A DNA stretch of 36,431 nt, from the NCBI GenBank assembly GCA_002083825.1, contig DAZV01000025.1, positions 1-36,431 of the forward strand, read 5' to 3'. Below the pieces are notes generated by a model. The model saw only the letters and a program-made list of their open reading frames with translations. It was not told where the DNA came from and made no database searches. A program made the position numbers and the translations under genes. This document shows positions 16,151-24,287 of this stretch, piece by piece; within the stretch, counting starts at the first letter, position 1; every line of letters starts with the position of its first letter. The DNA is from Candidatus Sericytochromatia bacterium S15B-MN24 CBMW_12. Lineage in GTDB: Bacteria; Cyanobacteriota; Sericytochromatia; S15B-MN24; UBA4093.

Positions 16151-16151
16151 G

Positions 16152-17579
16152 ATGTTCCGGCTCTCGCGTCCCGCGCTCAACCGCGGGGCGCTTTTGCTTT
16201 TGGCCTGCCTCCTCGCCAGCTCTCCCACTGCAGACGCCTCACTGCTCACCTCCTTGCGCCTCGAAAGCACCCCCGAGCGCTGGAGCCTCACCCTGGACAC
16301 CACCAGCGGTCTCGATGCGGTTACCCTCGAACGCCTCCCCGATACCCTCCGCCTCCGCATCCCCGGACTCGAAGCCGATCCCTCGCTCGTCCCCCCGCTC
16401 GCGCCCGACCGCCTGGTCAAGGGTCTCGCATGGCGCCAGGAGGGCCCTGATGCCGTGCTGGATATCGCCTGGGACTATCCCGTCCCGGTCGATCTTCAGC
16501 CCGATCCGGAAAGCCCCAACCGCCTCAGGATCCACCTGGAACGTCTCTTCACCTCCCGCGAGTCCCGCACGCTCGCTCCGGGGCTCACCTACGATCGGAT
16601 CCGCCGCGGCCTTCCCCACGGTCCCCTCGCCCTTCATGTCCTGACGATCGACCGCGAACGCCTGGTTTCGGCCAACGCCCTCCGGCTCGGCATGGGCGGA
16701 GACGGCATGCGCTTCGCCCTGGATCGCACCAGCGCCATCGCGCGGCGCGATGGCGCCATCGCCGCCGTCAACGGCGGCTACTTCGCCCGCACCGGCGAAC
16801 CCCTGGGCCTCGTCATGCGCGATCGCCAGATCCTCAGCGGTCCACTCTACACCCGCTCCCTCCTGGCTTTCGGCGGGTCATCGCCCCCCTTCGTCGAGGG
16901 GACCCAGATGTCGGGATCTATTCAGCTTCCCAATGGCGAATCCGCCGCCATCGACGGCTTCAACCAGCGCCGCTGGGACGGCCAGATCGTTGTCTACACC
17001 CCGTTATGGGGAGAGACCACCCGCACGCAACCGGGCGCCACATCCATCGAGTTCGCGGTGCTCGCAAACGGCCAGGTCATGGGGCGATCGCTGGGGAACA
17101 TCGCCATTCCACCGGGCGGCTACGTCGTCTCGGCCTCGGGAGTGGAGGCCGAGTGGCTGGCGAGGCGGCTCCGAATCGGCGATCGTCTCGCTTATCAAAC
17201 GGATCTCGCCCTCTTCTGGCGAGGTACCGACCATATCCTGGCCGGCGGCCCGCGACTCCTCGCCCAGGGGCAAGTTCAGCTCACGACCGTCGACGAGCGG
17301 TTTCAGCCCGACATCGCCGTCGGACGCTCCCCCCGCACCGCCGTGGGCATCACGGCCTCGGGGTCCGTCATCCTGGCGGTGGTGGACGGCCGGCAGCCTC
17401 GGCTCTCGGTCGGGCTCACCCTCCCCGAGACCGCCGAGGTCATGCGGGAGCTCGGCGCCTTGAACGCCCTCAACCTGGATGGAGGCGGTTCGAGCACCAT
17501 GATAGTCGAGGGTGAGATCGTCAACCGACCTTCCGATGGTCGCGAACGCCCCGTCAGTAATGCTATGCTCGTGTTCTAG
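16152..17579 (+). CDS. Secreted phosphodiester glycosidase (NAGPA/DUF2233) with AMIN-like N-terminal domain
   Basis: The protein is 475 residues. ATG at 16152, 1 nt after the murA stop, opens a Sec signal peptide (about residues 1-29, ending TADAS). Residues 30-135 show the pattern of an AMIN domain (alternating LRLRIPGLEA, DAVLDIAWDYPV, NRLRIHLERLF), which targets envelope proteins to peptidoglycan or the outer membrane. Residues 180-475 form the NAGPA domain: AAVNGGYFARTGEPLGLVMRD, then LNALNLDGGGSSTMIVEG and PVSNAMLVF. The family acts on phosphodiester-linked sugars, including wall and exopolysaccharide components. Adjacency to murA fits a cell-envelope role. This domain pair is common in Cyanobacteria. 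Confidence 0.85.
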   Translation: MFRLSRPALNRGALLLLACLLASSPTADASLLTSLRLESTPERWSLTLDTTSGLDAVTLERLPDTLRLRIPGLEADPSLVPPLAPDRLVKGLAWRQEGPDAVLDIAWDYPVPVDLQPDPESPNRLRIHLERLFTSRESRTLAPGLTYDRIRRGLPHGPLALHVLTIDRERLVSANALRLGMGGDGMRFALDRTSAIARRDGAIAAVNGGYFARTGEPLGLVMRDRQILSGPLYTRSLLAFGGSSPPFVEGTQMSGSIQLPNGESAAIDGFNQRRWDGQIVVYTPLWGETTRTQPGATSIEFAVLANGQVMGRSLGNIAIPPGGYVVSASGVEAEWLARRLRIGDRLAYQTDLALFWRGTDHILAGGPRLLAQGQVQLTTVDERFQPDIAVGRSPRTAVGITASGSVILAVVDGRQPRLSVGLTLPETAEVMRELGALNALNLDGGGSSTMIVEGEIVNRPSDGRERPVSNAMLVF

Positions 17580-17639
17580 GATCACCCAGATCACCGGACT
17601 TCGCCGGGACGCATGATCGCGCCATCCGCGCCTCACTTT

Positions 17640-17692
17640 CATTGCACTCACTCCTCCCATTGCACTTACCATTGCACTTGTTCCATTGCACT
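17640..17692 (+). repeat. Four direct copies of CATTGCACT
   Basis: Copies start at 17640, 17658, 17670 and 17684 (offsets 18, 12 and 14 nt). They lie just after the phosphodiester glycosidase stop and upstream of the nos operon. The clustering is unlikely by chance and would fit an iterated protein-binding site. Confidence 0.75.
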
Positions 17693-17810
17693 TACTTCTG
17701 CGCTGCTGGATGGGCGTCTTTCAACCCTTGAATCGCCGTCGGGCTATTTTCGGGGATAGTTACTGACGAAACGCTTCCGGCTCTCAGTTAGCCTGATGAT
17801 CCAGCTATTC

Positions 17811-17828
17811 GACCGAGTTCGATCGGTC
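17811..17828. promoter_or_regulatory. Inverted repeat upstream of the nos operon
   Basis: GACCGA (17811-17816) and TCGGTC (17823-17828) with a 6-nt spacer form an operator-like palindrome about 54 nt before the first nos-operon start. The binding protein is unknown. Confidence 0.4.
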
Positions 17829-17881
17829 TGGCGTAAGCACGCCACGGGTGTATCTGTCTGTGGAAAATAAGGAGAAATGAT

Positions 17882-18412
17882 TTGCAGCCAAGTCGAATGA
17901 TGCGAGCCTTGGCCCTCTCCACACTCGTGGTGTTGCTCGGTTGCAGTGAGCAGCAAGCCCCCTCGGGGGAAGCCGCGGCGCCGAAGGAGGGCACCGCATG
18001 GTGGAAGACGGATGGGCAGGTTCAGGCGGTCGGTGGAACCGGCGGGCCGGCGGGAGAGCCGTTGCCGGGTTGGGGAAAACTACCCGCCATCGATCCGGCC
18101 TTGGCCGCCTCCGGTAAGGCGCTTTACGACGCCAAGGGCTGCAACGCTTGCCATAGCATCGGCAAGGGGCAGGTGGTGGGACCCGACCTTCTCGGGCTGA
18201 CCCACCGCGCGGAGCCGGACTGGGTGAAGCGCTTCATCAAGGATCCGACGCCCATGTTCGAAAGCGATGCTCGCGCCAAGGAGCTCCTGGGGCAGTTCCT
18301 GGTCAAGATGCCCAGCTTGGGCCTCACGGACGACGAGGTCGGTGCGCTGGTCGACTACCTGCGTTCCGAGGACGCCACGTTGGCCGCGGGCCAGAAATCT
18401 ACCGAGGAGTAA
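17882..18412 (+). CDS. Lipoprotein monohaem cytochrome c of the nos operon
   Basis: The protein is 176 residues. The TTG at 17882 lies 7 nt after AAGGAG; an ATG at 17897 is the alternative. A lipoprotein signal ends in VVLLGC (lipid Cys at residue 21). A single c-type haem site CNACH is at residues 87-91 (Cys87, Cys90, His91) and the likely distal ligand is Met143 in KMPSLGL. The fold is that of a class I cytochrome c. It is the first gene of the cluster, ends 3 nt before nosZ, and probably donates electrons to NosZ from the quinol pool, a role played by NosC-type cytochromes in clade II clusters. Confidence 0.88.
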   Translation: MQPSRMMRALALSTLVVLLGCSEQQAPSGEAAAPKEGTAWWKTDGQVQAVGGTGGPAGEPLPGWGKLPAIDPALAASGKALYDAKGCNACHSIGKGQVVGPDLLGLTHRAEPDWVKRFIKDPTPMFESDARAKELLGQFLVKMPSLGLTDDEVGALVDYLRSEDATLAAGQKSTEE

Positions 18413-18415
18413 GCC

Positions 18416-20233
18416 ATGCGATCCACTTTCCATCGTTCGGCGGCAGCCGTACTCGTGACCCTGTCCTTGTTCGCGGGCGGCTGCTCCCAGCAGAAATCCC
18501 CAGCCGAAGAGGTTTACGTCAAGCCCGGCGAGCATGACAAGTTCTACGCCTTCCTTTCCGGCGGACATGCAGGCCAGGTTTACGTCTATGGCCTGCCTTC
18601 CGGCCGCCTGATCAACATGATCCCCGTCTTCTCTGCCAACCCGAAGACCGGCTACGGATTCGATGAGGACTCCAAGAAGCTGATGGGTGACTTCCAGTGG
18701 GGCGACGCCCACCATCCGGCGCTTTCCGAGACCAAGGGGAACTACGATGGCCGCTGGCTCTTCATCAACGATAACCCGCACGGGCGTCTCGCCCGCATCG
18801 ACCTCTCCGGCTTCCATACCGAGGAGATCCTCGGCCCCCTCCCGAACATCTCGGGTTTCCACGCGGGACCCTTCATCACCCCCAACTCGGAGTACGCCTT
18901 CGCCGCGTCCCGCTTCTCGGTGCCCATGACGTACAGCCCGGAAAAGACGGTCGAGTCCTACGCCAAGACCTTCGATGGGGTGCTGGCCGGCATCAAGATC
19001 GATCCCAAGTCGGGCCACATGGCGTTGGACTTCCAGGTCAAGATGCCGCCCATGGACTTCGATCTCTCGGATAGCGGCAAGGGCCCGCTCGAAGGCTGGA
19101 CCTTCTTCACGTCCTACAACACGGAGCTTGCGCACAACAAGCTCGAGATCAACGCCTCTCAGCACGACCAGGACTTCATCACCGCGCTGAACTGGAAGGC
19201 GGCGGCCAAGGCGGTCGCCGACGGCAAGTTCACCATGGTCAACGGGGCCAAGGTCATCGATCCGGCCAAGGTGCCCGGGGTCGTTTACTTCCTGCCCTGC
19301 CCGAAGAGCCCGCATGGCGTGGACATCAGTCCCGACGGCAAGTGGATCGTGGGTTCCGGCAAGCTTTCGCCGGTCGCGGCCGTCTTCAGCGCCGAGAAGT
19401 TCCTGAAGGCCGTCCAAGACAAGGACTTCGACGGAAATTGGCGCGATATTCCCGTCATTCGTTACGCCTCCACCGTCGTCGCGGAGGTTCCGGTGGGCCT
19501 CGGCCCCCTGCACACCCAGTTCGACGACAAGGGTTACGCCTACACGTCGCTCTTCGTCGACTCGGCGATCGCCAAGTGGAAGCTCGGGACCTGGGAGGTC
19601 ACCGACCGACTCCCCGTCACCTACAACGTCGGCCACCTCTCGGCTGCCGAGGGCGACACCATGAACCCGAAGGGCAAGTACCTCCTTTCGCTCAACAAGC
19701 TCACCAAGGATCGCTTCCTGGGCTCCGGTCCGGAAATGCCGACCAACGCCCAGCTCATCGACATCTCGGGGGAGAAGATGCGGCTGCTGCTGGACTTCCC
19801 GACCTTCGGCGAGCCGCATTACGCCCAGATCGTCTCGGCTGACAAGATCAAGCCGAAGGCCATCTTCAACCTGGCGGAAAACCGCAAGCCCGGAGCGATT
19901 CACACGGAAACCGAGGCGGGCGTCACCCGACAGGGTAACCAGGTGACGGTCAAGCTGGCCACCATCCGGACCCACTTCACCCCCGACGTGATCAAGCTCA
20001 AGCAAGGGGATGAAGTCACCTTCCACGTCACCAGCCTCGAGCAGGACGAGAACATCGCCCACGGCTTCGGGATCGATCACTACAACGTCAATATCGAGGT
20101 GGCTCCCGGCGATACCAAGACGATCAAGTGGAAGGCGGAAAAGGCCGGAATCTTCCCGTTCTACTGCACGAACTTCTGCTCCGCGCTGCATCAGGAGATG
20201 CAGGGCTACATCGAAGTCACACCGAGGCCATAG
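18416..20233 (+). CDS. nosZ: Nitrous-oxide reductase, clade II (Sec type)
   Basis: The protein is 605 residues. NosZ reduces N2O to N2 in the periplasm using a four-copper CuZ centre and a binuclear CuA centre. It has the CuZ-binding motif DAHHPALSETKG (D97-H99-H100) and GEPHYAQ in the seven-bladed propeller. The C-terminal cupredoxin domain ends with HGFGIDHYN and the CuA ligands CTNFCSALHQEM (Cys584, Cys588, His592, Met595). The N-terminus is a Sec signal with lipobox-like AGGC (Cys23), not a Tat RR motif, which with the DAHH and EPHY forms marks clade II. ATG at 18416 follows GAGGAG. It should be a true N2O sink enzyme. Confidence 0.95.
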   Translation: MRSTFHRSAAAVLVTLSLFAGGCSQQKSPAEEVYVKPGEHDKFYAFLSGGHAGQVYVYGLPSGRLINMIPVFSANPKTGYGFDEDSKKLMGDFQWGDAHHPALSETKGNYDGRWLFINDNPHGRLARIDLSGFHTEEILGPLPNISGFHAGPFITPNSEYAFAASRFSVPMTYSPEKTVESYAKTFDGVLAGIKIDPKSGHMALDFQVKMPPMDFDLSDSGKGPLEGWTFFTSYNTELAHNKLEINASQHDQDFITALNWKAAAKAVADGKFTMVNGAKVIDPAKVPGVVYFLPCPKSPHGVDISPDGKWIVGSGKLSPVAAVFSAEKFLKAVQDKDFDGNWRDIPVIRYASTVVAEVPVGLGPLHTQFDDKGYAYTSLFVDSAIAKWKLGTWEVTDRLPVTYNVGHLSAAEGDTMNPKGKYLLSLNKLTKDRFLGSGPEMPTNAQLIDISGEKMRLLLDFPTFGEPHYAQIVSADKIKPKAIFNLAENRKPGAIHTETEAGVTRQGNQVTVKLATIRTHFTPDVIKLKQGDEVTFHVTSLEQDENIAHGFGIDHYNVNIEVAPGDTKTIKWKAEKAGIFPFYCTNFCSALHQEMQGYIEVTPRP

Positions 20234-20235
20234 CG

Positions 20236-20838
20236 ATGCGTCGATTCATGAGTCGCTCGTGGAGGGCCATGCGAGGTTGGCTCAGTCTTCCCGAGCGCCT
20301 CACGATCGCATTGGCGGGGGGCGGGATCTTGCTGGCCTTGATCCTGCCCATCTGGAAGATCTTCCTGCTCTCGCAGCAGTATCCCAAGGGCCTGAGCCTC
20401 TACATTCATGCCCGCAGTCTGGAAGGGGACGTTCAGAACATCAACATCCTCAACCACTACATCGGCATGAAGCCTCTCAGCACCGCGACCTTCCCGGAGT
20501 TCACGTGGATGGCTCCGGTGCTGATGGGGCTTGGGGCCCTCTTCCTCCTGGCCTCGCTCGTCGGGCGCCGCGAGCTTCTGCCGCTGGTGTCGCTCGTCCT
20601 GCTGGGTTTCTGCGTCTTCATGCTCTGGGACATGTCCACATGGCTCCATGCCTGGGGCCATGAGCTCGATCCCCGGGCGCCCATGACGATCGATCCCTTC
20701 ACCCCCCCCACGCTGGGCTACAGGCGAATCGCCAATTTCACCGTTTGGAGCCTGCCGAACTGGGGAGGTGGCTTGATCATCCTCGCATCGATGATGGGGC
20801 CATGGCTGCTATGGCGCAACTTCCGACGCTCGTCCTGA
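20236..20838 (+). CDS. nosB: NosB-like membrane protein
   Basis: The protein is 200 residues, starting 2 nt after the nosZ stop (ATG 20236; another in-frame ATG lies 12 nt later). It has a basic N-terminal stretch and four hydrophobic segments at about residues 22-42, 90-108, 114-134 and 176-194, with a large loop at 40-90 (YPKGLSLYIHARSLEGDVQNIN, less one residue). Membrane proteins of this kind follow nosZ in clade II clusters and are called NosB; their exact role is unknown. The gene symbol rests on position and topology, not on an alignment. Confidence 0.7.
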   Translation: MRRFMSRSWRAMRGWLSLPERLTIALAGGGILLALILPIWKIFLLSQQYPKGLSLYIHARSLEGDVQNINILNHYIGMKPLSTATFPEFTWMAPVLMGLGALFLLASLVGRRELLPLVSLVLLGFCVFMLWDMSTWLHAWGHELDPRAPMTIDPFTPPTLGYRRIANFTVWSLPNWGGGLIILASMMGPWLLWRNFRRSS

Positions 20839-22073
20839 GCGTCCTGCTCGTTCTCCTGGGGCTCGGCTCTTCCGCCATGGCCCGGGAGGTCCGGGTGACG
20901 CCAGCCGGCAATCTTCAGCAGGTGCTGGCGATGGCCAAACCAGGCGACGTCATCCGGGTGGCTCCCGGAACCTACCGGGGCAACCTGGCCATCACCGTTC
21001 CCCGGATCCAGGTGATCGGCGAGGGTCTGCCGATCCTGGACGGCGAGGGGAAGGGCACCGTGATCACGATCGTGGCCGAGGGCGTGACCTTGCGCGGCTT
21101 CCGGATCACCCAAGGGGGATCGAGCCCCTACGGGAGCGACGCGGGAGTCAAGGTGAGCGATGCCGGTGGCTGCGTCCTCGAGGACAACGTGATCGACCGG
21201 GTCTTCAATGGGATCTACCTCAAAGGCTCCGAGGAAAGCCGCATCCGGCGCAACCAGGTCACCGGCGCGGCCCCGTCCGCCAGCTTCGACGCCTGGGGGG
21301 ACGGAATCCGGCTCTGGAGTTCGCCCGGTAGCCGCCTGGAGGGAAACCGCGTCTCCCAGTTCCGCGACGGTTTCTACCTCGACTTCTCCCCCAAGGCGAC
21401 CCTGGCGGACAACCAATCCTTCGAGAACCGTCGCTACGGCCTGCACTTCATGTTCATGAACGAAAGCCGATTCACCGGTAACCGCTTCGAACGGAACCAG
21501 GCGGGAACGGTCCTGATGTACTCCAAGCAGTTGCTCATCGAGGACAACGTCTTCGCCGACAACCGCGGACACGTGGGCTCCGGAATCCTCTTCAAGGAGA
21601 ATAACGATAGCCGCCTGGAGGGAAACCGCATCTTGAACAATACGGTGGGAATGTTCATCGACGGGTCCAACCGCAACCGCTTCGAGGGCAACATCGTGGC
21701 GGCGAACGGCTGGGGGGTTCACCTCTTCTCCAGTTCGATCGACAACGTCTTCACCCGGAATGCCTTCTCCGTCAACGACTTCGACGTCGCGGTCGACATG
21801 CGCATTTCGCGGAACCTCTTCGACGGCAATCACTGGAGCGCCTACGAGGGCTACGACCTGGACGGGAACGGCCAGGGGGACGTCCCGCATTCCCCGGTCT
21901 CCATGTTTTCCTACCTGACCATGCGCTATCCGGATCTCTCGGCCTTCGTCGGAAGTCCGGCGGTCAAGGCGCTCGCCTTCGCCCAGAGGCTGTTCCCGGT
22001 TCTGTCTCCCTCGGCTCTACAAGACGCGCATCCGGTGATGTCGCACGCGAGGCTCGCTGATGATTCACGTTGA
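20802..22073 (+). CDS. nosD: Periplasmic copper-centre maturation protein NosD
   Basis: The protein is about 423 residues. It starts within the end of nosB (37-nt overlap) at ATG 20802; ATG 20811 is equally possible. A Sec signal peptide ends near SSAMA. The mature part is a right-handed parallel beta-helix built of CASH/NosD repeats (GDGIRLWSSPGSRLEGN, RRYGLHFMFMNESRFTGN, LIEDNVFADNRG, NRNRFEGNIVAANGWG), ending in a globular HWSAYEGYDLDGNGQGDVP segment typical of NosD. It works with the NosFY transporter to build CuZ in NosZ. Confidence 0.92.
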   Translation: MAAMAQLPTLVLSVLLVLLGLGSSAMAREVRVTPAGNLQQVLAMAKPGDVIRVAPGTYRGNLAITVPRIQVIGEGLPILDGEGKGTVITIVAEGVTLRGFRITQGGSSPYGSDAGVKVSDAGGCVLEDNVIDRVFNGIYLKGSEESRIRRNQVTGAAPSASFDAWGDGIRLWSSPGSRLEGNRVSQFRDGFYLDFSPKATLADNQSFENRRYGLHFMFMNESRFTGNRFERNQAGTVLMYSKQLLIEDNVFADNRGHVGSGILFKENNDSRLEGNRILNNTVGMFIDGSNRNRFEGNIVAANGWGVHLFSSSIDNVFTRNAFSVNDFDVAVDMRISRNLFDGNHWSAYEGYDLDGNGQGDVPHSPVSMFSYLTMRYPDLSAFVGSPAVKALAFAQRLFPVLSPSALQDAHPVMSHARLADDSR

Positions 22074-22959
22074 GAACATCCACAAGGTCTTCGGGAAACG
22101 GCAGGTCCTGGGCGGGATCAGCTTCACGGTGGCCCCCCGCGAGATCGTCGCCCTGCTGGGACCCAACGGATCGGGGAAGAGCACCCTGCTCAAGTCGATC
22201 GTCGGCCTGCTCTTCCCGAGTCGAGGCCGCATCACGGTCGACGGGATCGATCTTTTGCGGAATCGCCGCGAGGCTCTCACCCGGGTGGGCTTCGTGCCGC
22301 AGCGGGTCGCCTTCGCGCGTCATCTGACCATCGCGGAGGTGCTGAGTTTCTACGCGGCCCTCAAGAGCCTGCCCGTGGACGCCGTCGACCGCGCTTTGGG
22401 AAGAGTCGGGTTGGCGGATGCTCGAAATCGCCGAGTGGGCGAGCTTTCCGGCGGCATGCTCCAGCGGCTGGGCCTAGCCCAGGCGATCTTGGCTCAGCCG
22501 CCGCTGCTGGTTCTAGATGAACCCACGGTCGGGCTCGATCCCAACGTCTCCCGAGAGTTCCGGGATCTTCTCGCGGAACTCAACGGCGAGGGCACCACCA
22601 TTCTCCTGACCTCGCACCTGCTCGGGGAAGTCGAGCGGCTCGCCCATCGCGTGGCAGTGCTCAAGGAGGGCGAAATCGCCGCACTGGACACCGTTCCACG
22701 CCTGCTGACGGCCTCGGGCGTGTCCTCCGCCCTCTGGGTGAAACCCTCGGATCCCGCGCATGCCCAGCAGCTATTGAACGATCGGGGAATCGTGGCGACA
22801 ACGATCGGGGTTTCGCTTCGCATCGAGGCGGGCGAATCGGATGGCCTGGCCATTCTCGACCTCCTGCGACGCGAAGGGGTGGGAATCGAGACGTTTTGGA
22901 CGACGACCCCCACCCTGGAAGAAGTCTACCGCTGGGTTGTCGGAAAGGAGCATGAATGA
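22060..22959 (+). CDS. nosF: ABC transporter ATPase NosF
   Basis: The protein is 299 residues. It has Walker A GPNGSGKST (34-42), the ABC signature LSGGM (129-133), Walker B LLVLDEP (149-155) and the H-loop in LLTSHLLGEVE. NosF with NosY and NosD forms the complex that delivers sulfur for CuZ assembly. It overlaps nosD by 14 nt and nosL by 4 nt (ATGA), so expression is translationally coupled. Confidence 0.94.
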   Translation: MIHVENIHKVFGKRQVLGGISFTVAPREIVALLGPNGSGKSTLLKSIVGLLFPSRGRITVDGIDLLRNRREALTRVGFVPQRVAFARHLTIAEVLSFYAALKSLPVDAVDRALGRVGLADARNRRVGELSGGMLQRLGLAQAILAQPPLLVLDEPTVGLDPNVSREFRDLLAELNGEGTTILLTSHLLGEVERLAHRVAVLKEGEIAALDTVPRLLTASGVSSALWVKPSDPAHAQQLLNDRGIVATTIGVSLRIEAGESDGLAILDLLRREGVGIETFWTTTPTLEEVYRWVVGKEHE

Positions 22960-23402
22960 AGTTCGCATTACGCCTGGTTGGAACGCTCGGGGTCCTGGCC
23001 ATGCTCGGGTGTTCGTCCGGCCCCGAGCCGATCGCGTGGGGTGTCGACACCTGCGAGCAGTGCCGCATGATCCTGACCGACAAGCGCTTCGGCGCCGAAC
23101 TGGTCGATGCCCGCGGCCGGGCCTACAAGTTCGACGGGGTCGATGAACTGGCCAAGTTCCTCGCGGCAAAGGCCATCGAGGGCAAAGCCTACGTCACCCA
23201 CGGGGCGGAGGGTGCCCTCGTTCCCGCGGAGGCGGCCGTCTACCTCTCCTCGCCGGATATTCGGAGCCCCATGGGCGGAAGCCTCATGGCCTTTGCCGAC
23301 CGAGCCGAGGCCGAGGCCTTCGCCGGGGAGCAAGGTTTCAAGGACCTTCGGTGGTTGAGCTACCGCGAGGCCGTCGAGGTTCCAAGCGATGCGCATCGTT
23401 AG
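22956..23402 (+). CDS. nosL: Copper-chaperone lipoprotein NosL
   Basis: The protein is 148 residues with lipobox AMLGC (lipid Cys at residue 19). It has the NosL metal-binding motif DTCEQCRM (Cys33, Cys36, Met38) and the SPMGG motif. NosL binds Cu(I) and delivers it to apo-NosZ. It overlaps nosF by 4 nt and nosY by 14 nt. Its position between nosF and nosY is unusual, as nosL normally follows nosY. Confidence 0.93.
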   Translation: MKFALRLVGTLGVLAMLGCSSGPEPIAWGVDTCEQCRMILTDKRFGAELVDARGRAYKFDGVDELAKFLAAKAIEGKAYVTHGAEGALVPAEAAVYLSSPDIRSPMGGSLMAFADRAEAEAFAGEQGFKDLRWLSYREAVEVPSDAHR

Positions 23403-24210
23403 GATCATCGCCTTTCGGGAGTTCCTCGACGCCCTGCATAGCCGCTGGCTCTTCGGTTTCGGCGTGCTCTTCGCCGTCCTGACCATCGCTATCTCCGCGT
23501 ACGGGGTATCGGCCGCTCAGTCGATCGAGTATCGGGGTTTTTCCCAGGTCTCGGCCAGTTTGCTGAACCTGATCCTGTTCACCGTGCCCATGGTGTCGAT
23601 GATCCTTCCGGCGCTGAGCCTCACCACGGATGAGGAAACGCTTCTCATCCTGCTGACCCAGCCGCTGGATCGCGCTCAGGTGCTTATCGGCAAGTATCTG
23701 GGCATGGCGGGCGCCCTGGGATCGACTCTCCTGGGGGGAATCTTGCTGGGGGGCCTGGTCGTTCTCGTGCAGGCCGGCCCGGGTTACCTCGCCAGTTTTC
23801 TGCTCTTGATGCTGCTGACGGCGATGCTCATCGGCTTGTTTTTGGCGCTGGGGATCTCCATCGCGGTTTTCTCGAGGGAGCGTGCGCGGGCCATGGGAAC
23901 CTGTCTCGGCGTCTGGTTCTTCGTCGTCATCCTCTACGACCTGCTGGTGTTCGGCTTGACGGTGGCGGGTCCCGCCATTCCGCTGAAGACCCTCTTGCTC
24001 ACGGCGATCGTGTTGAACCCGGTGGACGCCATCCGGGTGCTCTACCTCTTGGCGGTGGGGAACAACAGCTTCGTCGGTGCGACGGGGGCCGTCATCGCGC
24101 AGGCGATGGGGGGGACGGCCGGCATCCTGCTGCTCGGGGCGGTTACGCTCGGCTGGACGTTAGCGGCGCTGGCGGCCTCTATTCTGCTTTTCAAGCGGCT
24201 GGACCTGTAG
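23389..24210 (+). CDS. nosY: ABC transporter permease NosY
   Basis: The protein is 273 residues with six hydrophobic segments, an ABC-2-type permease. It begins with the family pattern RIIAFREFLDALHSRW and contains EETLLILLTQPLDRAQVLIGK (split by one residue in length here). NosY is the membrane part of NosFY, coupled to NosD. It is the last gene of the operon; a long perfect hairpin lies 28 nt downstream. Confidence 0.93.
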   Translation: MRIVRIIAFREFLDALHSRWLFGFGVLFAVLTIAISAYGVSAAQSIEYRGFSQVSASLLNLILFTVPMVSMILPALSLTTDEETLLILLTQPLDRAQVLIGKYLGMAGALGSTLLGGILLGGLVVLVQAGPGYLASFLLLMLLTAMLIGLFLALGISIAVFSRERARAMGTCLGVWFFVVILYDLLVFGLTVAGPAIPLKTLLLTAIVLNPVDAIRVLYLLAVGNNSFVGATGAVIAQAMGGTAGILLLGAVTLGWTLAALAASILLFKRLDL

Positions 24211-24238
24211 GGTTTTTTCAATTGCCCGAATCAGCCCC

Positions 24239-24286
24239 CTGAAGAGGAAGCGGAGGCCCTACCAAGGGCCTCCGCTTCCTCTTCAG
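24239..24286. terminator. Perfect 22-bp hairpin between convergent nosY and the Ycf48-like gene
   Basis: The arms at 24239-24260 and 24265-24286 are exactly complementary around an ACCA loop. TTTA follows on the plus strand, and a TTTTTT run precedes the stem (24213-24218). It ends 1 nt from the stop codon of the minus-strand gene. It is probably a bidirectional terminator. Confidence 0.7.
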
Positions 24287-24287
24287 T

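Larger units (their letters stand above)
17580..17881 (+). other. 302-nt regulatory region upstream of the nos operon
   Basis: No gene was found. It contains four copies of CATTGCACT (17640-17692), an inverted repeat GACCGA/TCGGTC (17811-17828) and the ribosome site AAGGAG (17869-17874). No FNR/NNR-type TTGAT-N4-ATCAA site was seen. No strong sigma70 promoter was recognised. Confidence 0.5.

Noticed and set aside
14969..16420. A 483-codon open frame antisense to murA
   Set aside because: The product is Gly/Asp/Val-rich with no family resemblance, and murA is clearly real.
17877..17900. Seven-codon ATG frame overlapping the start of the nos-operon cytochrome
   Set aside because: It is too short to call a gene. 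The AAGGAG site fits the TTG at 17882 better.
18080..20191. A 703-codon open frame antisense to the cytochrome and nosZ
   Set aside because: It lies wholly opposite well-recognised genes. Long antisense frames are expected in GC-rich DNA, and the product is charged and low in complexity.
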